In this document: in pieces, positions 11,154 through 21,735 of the stretch | Position numbering within the stretch: the stretch's first letter is position 1 | Layout of the letters: each line of letters begins with the position of its first letter | DNA from: Acholoe squamosa | Lineage: Eukaryota > Annelida > Polychaeta > Phyllodocida > Polynoidae | DNA: 64,000 bases | Reading direction: 5' to 3' | NCBI GenBank assembly: GCA_949317995.1 | Contig: OX439041.1 | Coordinates: 16,585,501-16,649,500, forward strand | Position numbers and translations under genes: made by a program | The notes under the pieces: model-generated | Told to the model about the DNA's origin: nothing | The model's input: the letters and a program-made list of their open reading frames with translations, nothing else | Databases searched by the model: none

Positions 11154-12841
11154 AAATTACCAGCAATTGTTCTGTAGCCCAGGGACATTTGGAAGCTGGG
11201 ATTTTTCAATCAAAGTTTGAATGAACTTAAACTAACTGAGTGGCTAAGAGGAAACTACTACAATATAAATGGCAGACATGGCCAGTGTGTCCACAGCCAG
11301 CTCACATCCGAGAGACATCTTTCTTTTAGTCTTAGGTCCTCACTGGGATCAATCTTCCAAGCTTTAGGAAAATACTCTTCATGTTTTAGCTACTGTCTTA
11401 TTCAAAGGCAGGGCTTTCATCAGTTCACAGGAAGTCTTCTGTAATCCTTCACATTTTACTTAATATCCCAAAACATTTCTTGTGAAAGCCATTTCAGCCC
11501 CTAACCTAACACCATTCATTGCTGGTCCCAGTCGACACACAGGTTTCAACCCCTTTAACGCCAGGTCCCAGCGGACCCAGACCCTAATGGCTGACCAGTG
11601 ATTTACGCTGATCAATCGGTCAGGGCTAATCGACACACCCACACGATCAATCAGCCAGCTAGTTTATCGACAGTCAGAATCTCTCAATTGGCAGGAACTG
11701 GCGTAACTAGATGTCCGCCTGTAACTTATAGGGCAACGGGTACCAGAAAATTGGGGTGTTGGGGCATAACAGAAAGTCTATTATTCACCATTTCATTCCC
11801 CAGCTTGCATGCTGGTATATCATAAGGTTTAGACCGAGACATGGCCATATTTTGAGTGTTAGAAACTCTACCAACAAGACTATGTCTTCTTTACCCTCAC
11901 AAATCTGTAGTATATCAAAACTTATTTCCTAGAAGCCTACTCATAGCACCACAGCGAAATGCCAGTGACCTTCCAGGAGGGTGTAGCTTGTGGGCCAAGT
12001 ATCTATTAGTAACATTTAACCTCAAATATATTAAAGCTGCACCCGTATAACAACTGCACCCCCAACTTGGAACAAGCTATACGCTTTAGTCGTGCCCTGT
12101 AGCTGCATGACGCCCCTTAAATGCAAGATCTTAAAATGGTTGTAGCAGGAGTCTGATCAGGAATGGGTATCAGCTGGACCCTTACCTAGTTTTAGCAAGA
12201 GTCTGTGTAATGTTTGACAAGTGGAGTTGGGATGGAAGAAGGAAAAAAAGATATGTTCAGGGGCAGAGGGTGAACGAGAAGAGTGGATTATAGCCCTGGG
12301 GGGTGGTGGCCAGGGGGAGGGGGTAGTACAGGGCCTGGTGATTGGACATTGATGGAGAGAGGTCTGTACTGGGGATCATACTGAAGGCCTTATGAGTATC
12401 GCGGCCTGGATTGGTCGCTTTATGCCCTAGTGAACAGTCGGGGTAATAGGAAAAGCTACCATGCTGTCTGGATCTCCTGAGACAGAAGATTTTCTGGATC
12501 TATGGGTTTTCTTTTTCTATGTAAAAAGTCAACCCTACTGAATTGTTGTGTTGTTGATATATGAAAGCTTACATAAGCCCTATTTTTTTTTTTTTTAGTC
12601 TTAAATGTTGATAAATAATTATATATGTGGTAGATAAACACCGAGCTTGGTCACTGTATTCACTATATAGACAATAGGCTGTCATACAGCTGTTATACTA
12701 GCTACACTGCCCAACGAGGTGTTTATCTCACTTATGCCACACTTAAGACCCACTCTCAAACCATTCACAAGCTGGGGAATGGGGGAGGGTGTGTGTGCTG
12801 AGTGGACCGCATCAACTTACAGCAGCTATACCAATATATTA
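11154..12841. other. No gene seen
   Basis: No exon with convincing splice sites. Two diverged units of the 50-bp family (GTAGCAGGAGTCTG and CTGGACCCTTACCTAGTT) lie at 12130-12215. Confidence 0.45.
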
Positions 12842-13615
12842 CAGGGATGAAAGTCAACAATGACAAAAAACCTTGAAAAAGGAAACAACTTTAAATGCAC
12901 TGTATATGCCCTCCAGTCCCATCCACTCCAGTCCCATTCATAAGTGTGTCACAGGGTTTGTGTGGTTTGGGGGGGGGGTGCAGTAGGGGTTGTATAAGGA
13001 TGTAGTTTGTCCTCAAATAACAGGAAAAGCTGTTTTTCAAGATGTTGTTCGGATACTATACACAAAATGTGCACATTATGGCCCTTTTGCAGAGTATCAC
13101 CTAGGATCCCTTTAGAATGCTACTGTATAGCTGTTTTTTAAGGTCTTGTTCTGATAGCATACCCAAAATATGCACCACCTGGTCTAAGTACAATGTTAAA
13201 TGTATGCAGATAAGTCAAATGGTGCAGGGAATATATGATCAATATAGTTATATGGTGAAAGCATAACGTGCAGAAAAGGGGTATACTACCGACACTCCTC
13301 TAGCATAGGAACTATAGCTTGCTACAAAGACTACACTGAAGAGTGGAACAAACACCAATATAGAGGGGAAAGTTTTCAAGGAAAAACTTGAGAATCCTTG
13401 AAAACCTTGAACTAAATACTGGCATGCTGCCACTGTATGATTATGCAGTGTTGTGGGACCTGACTGTGTGCATGTATGCAACCTCTGGAGGTAATTTGTG
13501 ACTCCTTTATCCTGTTTTCAGAGGATTTTCAAGAAAACTTATTTTTCTTAAGTGAGTGAAAAAAAAGCTTGAAATCAAGGCAAACCTTGAACTCTTTCAT
13601 CCCTGATATTATCTG
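12842..13615. mobile_element. hAT-like non-autonomous transposon, copy 1 (774 bp)
   Basis: The left end CAGGGATGAAAG and right end CTTTCATCCCTG are exact 12-base inverted repeats, followed inward by CCTTGAAAAAGG and CAAACCTTGAACT. The same six bases, ATATTA, lie on both sides. A near-identical copy is at 19550-20318. The longer ORFs inside are not conserved between copies as protein and no transposase is present. Confidence 0.75.
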
Positions 13616-13904
13616 TGCTTTTCCATTGTCTTTCCACCCAAGTGTGGTATAAATTTTGATAAAGTCGCTCTGCAACCCAGCCATATCTGAGCCTTGTCAG
13701 CACATTTATAGACTCACATACAGGCTCATGGACCACAAAACAAGTGTGCGCACCTGGCCAGTCACAATTAGCAGACTTAGCTAAACACACAGTACACAGC
13801 TTCAGGCACATAGCTCTACAATCAGCTTTATCTACTGGTATTGTTTTCTCTTATCAATATCAAGTTAATCCTTTAGAGACTGAATGATTTGTCAGGGTTT
13901 ATGT

Positions 13905-14141
13905 CGTAAAACCCCTGTGTATAAGTCACGGCTTATAGTTATATACCATTAGAAGTCCCCCATGTGGCTTATAGACCACCAGGGCAGGCACTCAGTGTGT
14001 AACTTGTATGCAGGGTTTTACTTATATAGACTATACAAAGGAATGACAACCATTTCAGGCTCCAGGTGTGTAGTTTATATCATTCTCCCCAAGTCATGGT
14101 GTGGCTTATACACAGGTGCAGCTTATACCAGGGGTTTTACG
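13905..14141. mobile_element. Palindromic MITE with CGTAAAACCCCTG ends
   Basis: Left end CGTAAAACCCCTG; right end CAGGGGTTTTACG, an exact 13-base complement. Inside, GTATAAGTC, GTGGCTTATAG, GTGGCTTATACAC and CAGCTTATAC repeat a TATAAGC/GCTTATA theme. Confidence 0.7.
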
Positions 14142-14308
14142 GTACCTTTCTCATCATGATACACCTATGTCACTGCATGGGTGTATCATAATACCAAATC
14201 CTTAGGAGGGTATCAACCACGTAGAAATCTGTAGTGCAAGTTTGACATATGGATGCAGTCCTGCTGCTTTGGGGGGAGCTTGGTGCATTAAGGCTCTCTG
14301 CATCCCTC

Positions 14309-14480
14309 ACACCTCTAAAGACCACTAATGCATTAATGCATCATGCCCATCCTACAGGTTGATACACAAACATACAGAGGGTCGGCATGATGCACCAATG
14401 AAGTGCTGGCGAGCAGTCTCGGCAGCACTTCATTGGTGCACCATGATACACTCCTGCATCAGCAGCCCTTGAAGGGTTAA
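14309..14480. mobile_element. piggyBac-like MITE, internally shortened copy
   Basis: The left part matches at TAAAGACCACTAATGCATTA. The right part is a hairpin built on GTGCTGGCGAGCAGTCTCGG and its complement CAGCACTTCATTGGTGC, ending CAGCCCTTGAAGGGTTAA. The first internal palindrome is missing. Confidence 0.65.
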
Positions 14481-16889
14481 AGATGCTATCCCAGCTAAAA
14501 TTTTGTCATTTTACGGTGAAGCCATTTTTGTATGAGTTTTTCCTTGCTATAAATGCTCCCTGAGTTTTGAGACTACATGCATTATATTTCCCCATGATAT
14601 ATGGGCTTTATAGCTCAGAGTTTCTACTGTAGGTCGACACTAAAACAGCTGGATAACATAGCATTGTTTTGGTTTGTCATGGATGAGTGACCAGCTCTAT
14701 AGTATGGGTCTCTGCATGGCTCAATAGTGGCACCTTGTGGTCAGGTAGCTCACTGCTTGCCCTTGGATCAGCAAGGTAAATGGAACCTCTGTGATAGGCC
14801 TCATAGGGTTCCCCTTTGGGATGTTGATCTACACATAGCTAATGTGATAGAGGACAAGCTGGTGGAGCCCCCTATGTTGTAGCTCTTGACTGGTATGAAA
14901 CTTGACTCATATTTCCCGCCATAGGAAAGAGGTATTCTGACCCTAAGTGTCTTCTGTCTCCACATACAGGGGACCCTCATATCAAAATGATATGCACTAT
15001 TCAATAGGGGAACAGGTTATATTGATCACAGACTGATTCATTAATCACTTTCCAAAAGGTCGTTTTAGTTGAAATTGCATCTTTTAGAGGGTTATCACGA
15101 GAGGAATATCTGATTACCTTTACCATGAATAATACTGTATTTTCTACACTATAGAGCATAAAGTACTCTCTCAATTACGCCAATGTGGTTCATTTTCTAT
15201 GGCCCCAAATAGCATGCCTTATAAATGAATAGAAACAATCAAGGGGAGCTGACTGTATTAATTGAAGCCTTTCCTATTCAAATAACCATACAGTGTGTTT
15301 AATTAGAATCGGGATTGTAATCACTGTGGGACGTATTCATGAGTAATTATGGATAATGTAAAATAAGATATCATCTCAACATGATCAACGGTATAAAAGC
15401 ATTACTACACGACAATATATATTCACACATTCCACTCACTGTAGAAATATGCCGTCATAATCTCTCTTCAAGAGTACTTTTTTATCATCCTGGATTGGAT
15501 GAGGGCCAAAGTACATTTGGATCTCTGCTGAGATTTGAGCAAAGTCGTTACCTATTTCAAGAACTTCATGATTTAGTATTTTCATGGTTTATCGTGTATC
15601 ACCACTGGTCACTGCAATCCCCATGAAATCATTACTCCTGAAAAAGTCACGAAACGTCGACTTTCTACTTAACTACATACAGCACGAAAACCCAAAGAGT
15701 GTTTTGGGGATATTTTTTCAATTTTTCATCCCTTATTTTTTGTGTATTTATAAATTTGTCTACTCCATCCAGTGACACTTTCCACTGGATGGGAAATCTA
15801 TTGAGTCATATTGTATCACATACTGCTGGGCCCATTTCTGTATACCCAGCACTCCTTTCCCTTCTCTTTTTTTTTCTTGACCTCTTCATACACAAATATC
15901 GTTTTTTTTTTAATTCTTCTTTTTCCCTGTCTTTTCTTCTTTTTTTTTCAGTGCCCCTGGCACTAGGGAAATAGGATCTGATCCAGAAAAAATAAGAACC
16001 ATCTACCAGCAGATAAAAGTACACTTGTATATTTTTTATGGTGCACTGTGTCTGCCTGGGAGTAGGTATTTATTTATACAATGCAACACGCTGAGTAGCA
16101 AAAAATATCTATAATAGGAAAAGAAAACAACTGTTTAGAGTGAGCCCATACACACAAGCTGGAAGACTGCACTGAGGCTACCTAATGTATTAATGAATGT
16201 CACTTCTATCTTCTGCCATATTTAGTGACAGGTATGATGGACGGAGTTTTCTTTATATTCTTTATAAGTGTAGTGCATGAAGGATCGGTATCATGGCACC
16301 TCACATATAAGGCCAAACGAATAGTTGTGTGTTTCAGTAAAAAAATTAGTAAAATATTGGATTTATCTACTACAATCACTCGCGACAAGTTATGGTGAAT
16401 CGCAAGAAGTTGCGATGACTCATGGACGACTAGAATTGACTCAAAACACACACATTTTGTATATTCTACAAAACTGAAGAAAATATTTTAGGGTCGGCCC
16501 TATCTTCGGGTCAGGTAATCTGAAATAAACATTTCGTTTTTGGTCTACTGCAAAGTTATGTGTAAGGGACACGATTACTGAGTACATCCTTTACATTACC
16601 CATTGGGTTTATTTCAGGTACAAGATGTCCTTATATGCCATGTACTCTGGAAGACTGGTACTCGTTAAATCTTGCATGTCAGGGGAAAATAGCCTGCATA
16701 AAATGCCACATTAGCCTGCATTGAGAAAAAGTTTTCAGTAAGGATGATACAGACAGGTAGACTAGTCTGCTGATAACCCTGGAGCATCATAGACCAGCTG
16801 AAAGGGGCTATAATGTACTACTTAGTGCTGCTGGTTTAACAACCTCCTCCAGGGGGTATAGGTCAAGCAATGTCAGGGTCTCCGGACAG
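14481..16889. other. No gene seen
   Basis: Mostly A/T-rich sequence with long T runs (15860-15950). A motif CCTGAAAAAGTCACGAAACG near 15637 recalls retroelement ribozyme remnants but lacks the required core (see rejected). Confidence 0.4.
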
Positions 16890-18030
16890 GTTATGGCCCT
16901 ACCCAGACTCCTGCCATCAAGTTTAACTCTAGGTAAGGGCCCTGATGGTATCTAGTCCTGCCCAGACACCAGTCATAACTAGGTAAGGGTCCTGATGGTA
17001 TCTAGTCCTGCCCAGACACCTGTCATAACTAGATAAGGGCCATGGTGGTATCTAGTCCTGCCAAGACACCTGTCATAACTAGCTAAGGATCCTGATGGTA
17101 TCTAGTCCTACTGAGACACCTATCATAACTATGTAAGGATCCTGATGGCATCTAGTCCTACAGAGACACCTGTCATAACTAGCTAAGGATCCTGATGGTA
17201 TCTAGTCCTACTGAGACACCTATCATAACTAGGTAAGGGTCCTGATGGTATCTAGTCCTGCCCAGACACCAGTCATAACTAGGTAAGGATCCTGATGGTA
17301 TCTGGTCCTGCCCAGACACCTGTCATAACTAGGTAAGGTTCCTGATAGTACCTAGTCCTACAGAGACACCTGTCATAACTAGCTAAGGATCCTGATGGTA
17401 TCTAGTCCTACTGAGACACCTATCATAACTAGGTAAGGATCCTGATGGTATCTAGTCCTGCCCAGACACCTGCCATAACTAGGTAAGGATCCTGATGGTA
17501 TCTGGTCCTGCCCAGACACCTGTCATAACTAGGTAAGGTTCCTGATAGTACCTAGTCCTACAGAGACACCTGTCATAACTAGCTAAGGATCCTGATGGTA
17601 TCTAGTCCTACTGAGACACCTATCATAACTAGGTAAGGGTCCTGATGGTATCTAGTCCTGCCTAGACACCTGTCATAACTAGATAAGGGCCATGGTGGTA
17701 TCTAGTCCTGCCAAGACACCTGTCATAACTGGGTAAGGGTCCTGATGGTACCTAGTCCTACCAAGACTTCTACTACAACTAGGTAACTCTAGTTCTGCCT
17801 AGATACCTGCCATAACTAGGTTAGTGTCCTGATGGTATCTTGTCTTGTTGAGACACCTGTCATAACTAGCTAAGGGTCCTGATGATATCTATGTAAGGGT
17901 CCTGAAAGTACCTAGTCCCATCCATATTTCTGCCACAATTAGACAAGGATCCTGTTACCCAGTCCTAACAAGAATGCTGATACAACTAGGTAAGGGTTCT
18001 GACGGTACCTAAACCTGTAAACACACCTGC
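16890..18030. repeat. 50-bp minisatellite, about 22 copies, with 200-bp higher order
   Basis: Units TCTAGTCCTGCCCAGACACC followed by TGTCATAACTAGGTAAGGGT and CCTGATGGTA repeat every 50 bases. A variant, CCTGATAGTACCTAGTCC, recurs at 17341 and 17541, exactly four units apart. Both edges decay gradually. Related old copies are at 880-1215 (inverted) and 12130-12215. Confidence 0.93.
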
Positions 18031-18102
18031 TACATCTCAATACGGTTTGTGGATGGTACAGCACCTATTTTCACCTGATATCAATTTGAGAAAGTAATTT
18101 TG

Positions 18103-18290
18103 CAGGAATCCAGACATCGGTGTATGAATGATACACCTCTAGTCTCCCAAGGCTACACCTGGTGGGAAATGGCCACCTCAGTCAGCTTTATGCTCTTCAA
18201 GCAGCGTTCAGGTAATGGGTGCCTTGTCTTTAAGTATGGAGGCAGGCTGTACATCAGCTGGGAGAGTGGGGACTTTAATGGGGGTACCTA
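18103..18290 (+). CDS. Orphan exon candidate of unknown family
   Basis: After an acceptor (AAAGTAATTTTGCAG) a frame stays open for 62 codons to TAG. It reads ESRHRCMNDTPLVSQGYTWW, then MATSVSFMLFKQRSGNGC and LVFKYGGRLYISWESGDF. The alternating hydrophobic pattern and the two Cys look like part of an extracellular beta-sandwich (LamG-like at most; not established). A donor, GTAATG at 18212, offers a shorter exon. No partner exons were found on either side, so it could be a pseudoexon or part of a gene reaching beyond the repeats. Confidence 0.35.
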
Positions 18291-18391
18291 GAATAGCCCT
18301 GTGGAAGTGTTGATCGGGGTTAGGTAGGGCGTGATGGAGTGATAGCAGGATGGCTATAGTGAACAAGTAACCAATGGATAACTCATGACGA

Positions 18392-18459
18392 GTGGGTGTT
18401 ATCGACGAATAATGACACGAGGCCGTAGGCCGAGTGTTATTATCGTCGATAACACCCAC
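18392..18459. repeat. Near-perfect palindrome of 68 bases
   Basis: GTGGGTGTTATCGACGAATA on the left pairs with TATCGTCGATAACACCCAC on the right, around a GGCC-GTA-GGCC centre. A related hairpin lies at 46857-46927. Confidence 0.85.
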
Positions 18460-18510
18460 GGATTTGGGATGTGAGACTGCAGGTTCGATCCCTACCCTGG
18501 CCTGGAAAAT
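18419..18510 (+). pseudogene. tRNA-like (Leu/Ser type) remnant or SINE head
   Basis: An A-box-like TAGGCCGAGTG at 18426 and a B-box GGTTCGATCC at 18482 are spaced as in long-variable-arm tRNAs, with GGATGTGAGACTGCA between. The T-stem pairs at four of five positions, but the acceptor stem does not pair and the first half overlaps a palindrome. Not a working tRNA. Confidence 0.3.
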
Positions 18511-18539
18511 TTCGTGGGTTTTAACATGTAACATATGAT

Positions 18540-18624
18540 TTGGAAGGCGTGCTGTTATCCATGTAAGGCGTGCTGTTATCCATGTAAGGCGTGCTGTTAT
18601 CCAGGATAACAGCACGCCTTCCAA
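18540..18624. repeat. Triple GGCGTGCTGTTATCC repeat ending in a perfect hairpin
   Basis: AAGGCGTGCTGTTATCC appears three times in a row and then its exact complement follows. The 17-base arms at 18586 and 18604 are separated by one base. The outer pair (18540-18560 with 18604-18624) is perfect over 21 bases. Confidence 0.9.
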
Positions 18625-18639
18625 AATCGATGTTACGGC

Positions 18640-19384
18640 CTACAGGGTGTGCAATATCAACAGATATGTGGATGGGAATAGCCACCAAAAAGCACTGTGT
18701 AAGCCAGAAATCGTGGTATAATGCTCAATATACCTGAGGTTTTTACATTTACATACATAAAGAAAGTGTGAGAAGTGATCATATAGAATGGAAGTATCGT
18801 GGGGATCATGAAAAGTCCAGATGTTATAACTATTTTGCATTGCTTTTTTTATTTAAATATGCCTATCCTGATAGCTCATTCTACAAAAGAGAATGTTTTC
18901 ATTTCTCTAATTTTCTGTTACTTATTCCATAATTTTCTCTTTCTTTTAAATCTATTTATTCAAGATCATATCAGGTAACTAGCCAGCACTGGATTCATTA
19001 AGATGACAAAGATTATATTGATGGATTATGTGGATCTTTAAGGGTGAATATTATGGATGTAGATCGCTTTTATTACTCTATCACACATAAATAGATATCT
19101 ATCACATGCATTATTAAACAGTAGATCCCTTTGTTATATTAATCCTACTAGATGTTATAATGATCCTATAATGAAGTAGTCCATATAATATAAGAGTATT
19201 AATGAGTTGCTGCTCCAACTACACTTCTATATCTAATTAGACTAATTAACCTCCATTTTAAGGCTACAGTGGAAAGTAAAATACATACTGATCTGTTTTA
19301 TAGAACACACTGGGACCAATGGTGGCACAAAGATGGGAATTAATATGAAGCCTGTCTGGCGGCATACATATAGTATGGTGGGGG
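18640..19384. other. No gene seen
   Basis: A/T-rich DNA with no exon or clear repeat. Confidence 0.4.
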
Positions 19385-20530
19385 AGGCTGACAAAGGCCT
19401 CCTATAGTAGATTGTTGAGCTATTGGTAAGGCTGCCAAAGACTTCCTAAAGGGAGATTGCTGTGCTATTGGTCAGGCTGACAAAGAGTCCCTCTTCTAAA
19501 CAGCTCAGCTATTGGTGAAGCTGCCAAAGGCTTTCTATACTAGATCACTCACGGATAAAAGTCAACAATGACAAGAAAACCTTGAAAAAAGAAACAACTT
19601 AAAATGCACTGTATATGCCCTCCAGTTCCATCCATAAATGTGTTACAGGGTTTGTTTGGTTGGGGGGGGGGGAGGAGTGCAGTAGGGGTTGTATAAGGAT
19701 GTAGTTTGTCCTCAAATAACAGGAAAAGCTGTTTTTCAAGATGTTGTTCGGATACTATACCCAAAATGTGCACATTATGGCCCCTTTGTAGAGTATGACC
19801 TAGGATCCCTTAAGAATGCTACTGTATAGCTGTTTTCTAAGGTCTTGTTCGGATAGCATACCCAAAATATGCAACACCTGGTAGTGGTGCTTTTGCACAA
19901 CACAACCTATGGTCCAAGTTCAATGTTAAATTATGTAGATAGGTCAAATGGTGCAGGGAATATATGACCAATATAGTTACATGGTGAAAGCATAACGCAC
20001 ATACTATCCGACACTCTTCTAGCATAGGAACTATAGCTTGCTGCTAAGACTACACTGAAGAGTGGAACAAACACCAATATAGAGGGAAAAGTTTTCAAGG
20101 AAAAACTTGAGAATCCTTGAAAACCTTGAACTAAATACTGGCATGGTGCCACTGTATGCAGTGTTGTGGGACCTGACTGTGTGCATGTATGCAACCTCTG
20201 GAGGTAATTTGTGACTCCTTTATCCTGTTTTCAAAGGATTTTCAAGAAAACTTATTTTTCTTAAGTGAGTGCAAAAAAAACTTAAAATCAAGGAAAACCT
20301 TGAACTCTTTCATCCCTGACCACTGATGTGTTGCTGAGGTCGCCAAAAGATGCCCCCATTCAATTGCTTGGCTATTATTGACAAGGGTTAACTATACTAT
20401 ATCTCTGAGCTGTTGGTGAGGCTAACAAAGACAGTTGGTGAGAATGGCAAAGCACCTCTCTACATCTATACTACCAGGTAGTAGTAGAGTGTCTCCTTAT
20501 CACAGCTGTTGTTGAGGCTGACAGATGGTA
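19385..20530. repeat. About 45-bp tandem repeat split by a transposon
   Basis: Degenerate units with GCTATTGGTAAGGCTGCCAA occur at about 19421, 19466 and 19510, and again after the insertion at about 20330-20520 (GAGCTGTTGGTGAGGCTAAC). The copies are strongly diverged, so the array is older than the insertion at 19550-20318. Confidence 0.55.
19550..20318. mobile_element. hAT-like non-autonomous transposon, copy 2 (769 bp)
   Basis: Matches 12842-13615 throughout, including GGATGTAGTTTGTCCTCAAA and the right end CTTTCATCCCTG. The left end has drifted to CACGGATAAAAG. The flanks ATCACT and ACCACT look like a six-base target duplication with one change. It interrupts a 45-bp tandem repeat. Confidence 0.75.
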
Positions 20531-21088
20531 TCTTATAAATCTCCCGCGTATAAGCCACAACTTATACATTATCTGAGGCTTCCTGTGGCTTTAAAAACAA
20601 ATGCTACCCGGTACACAGAAGGCACCTGGTGGCAGAAATCAAAACTCATCAGTTATAATATTTTAATGATAACTGGACCACTTTACCTGTACTCGTGTGT
20701 ATTCTTTTCATTTCATTTCTGATCACTATAGACACATTAAAGAAGTTCATATGCCATTTGAATTCCAATAGGACCCTACAGTTAAGGGAAAATTAATAAT
20801 TTTGAAAAAATCACAACATTTTCATTTCAACCGTGACCCCCTTTTTTCTTTTTTTAAAATGTCTATAAAGATGTCCTTGATACATTTCAACTCAGGGTGC
20901 ACCTTATATGCTGTAGACAATGGTAATTACATCAGATGTTTAAGCTAGTAAAGTACATAGAGATGTACTTTAGAATGGGATGAGGGGTAGATATAGTACA
21001 ATGTAGTTTCTCTGCCTGCCAATCATAAGATGACATTGGGCTCAGGTGGAGTGAGAAGGACACATTGTCCTAATTAGTAATAGAAGTA
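20531..21088. other. No gene seen
   Basis: No exon recognised. A short CGTATAAGCCACAACTTATA at 20548 looks like another relic of the TATAAGCC MITE group. Confidence 0.4.
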
Positions 21089-21311
21089 CCGTAAATCCCC
21101 GGTCATAAGCCGGCCCCGGTCATAAGCCGGGGGGTGCGTTCAGGGAAATCCTATAAGCCGGTTTTGGTGTCAAATTTTTCCCATTTTCTCTTTATTCTAT
21201 AGTAAAAAAAAACGGTCATAAGCCGGGGGGGGGGGACTTTGGGAAAAATTTAGAAGCCAGTTTGGGCCCAAAATAGAAAAAAAAATCCGGCTTATGACCG
21301 GGGATTTAAGG
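21089..21311. mobile_element. Palindromic TA-flanked MITE (CCGGTCATAAGCCGG)
   Basis: Left CCGTAAATCCCCGGTCATAA; right TTATGACCGGGGATTTAAGG; TA on both sides. The internal CGGTCATAAGCCGG is repeated. TA flanks suggest a Tc1/mariner-type mobiliser. A less clear relative with GTATAAGGTGCATC and ATATAAGGTGCATC lies at 21580-21735. Confidence 0.7.
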
Positions 21312-21735
21312 TAGCAGGCAATGGTTATCAGGAGAGCAGAAGAGGCAATGGATGGCATACAATATCTTAACAGTTTAAGGGCCAAACTTTGTTTTATTGC
21401 ATTATGCCCATGATGTATGAATGTTACCCTGTGAGTAACTCACCAGTGCTGCATTAAATTCTCATGCTGACTGAGTGACTCTGCAGGTTTAATACACTAT
21501 TGAAGCAATTGGGCATGGGTATGGGGAATAGACCAGTGGAAATATTACTGTAAAGTGTTGCTATCATACATTGTATTACCGTAATATTTCACGTATAAGG
21601 TGCATCCTGCGCATAAGGCACACCCTGAGTTGAAAGAAAAGCTATAATGCGCACCGGGCCCAGATTCTGAGCTTATATTGTAGATTACAATAAATGTGCC
21701 ATAAATCCCTACAATATAAGGTGCATCTTGCATCT

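Noticed and set aside
15637-15661. Hammerhead-ribozyme-like motif CCTGAAAAAGTCACGAAACG
   Set aside because: The CTGATGA core and stem II are missing, as in a similar motif near 47907 (CCTGAAGAAGGGCCAAAATG). At most these are decayed traces of Penelope-type repeats.
18419-18510. Functional tRNA gene
   Set aside because: A- and B-box-like words are present, but the acceptor stem does not pair and the A-box half lies within an inverted repeat.
18208-18624. 138-codon minus-strand ORF
   Set aside because: It runs through the triple-hairpin repeat and the complement of a tRNA-like B-box, which often yields spurious frames; no splice or family support.
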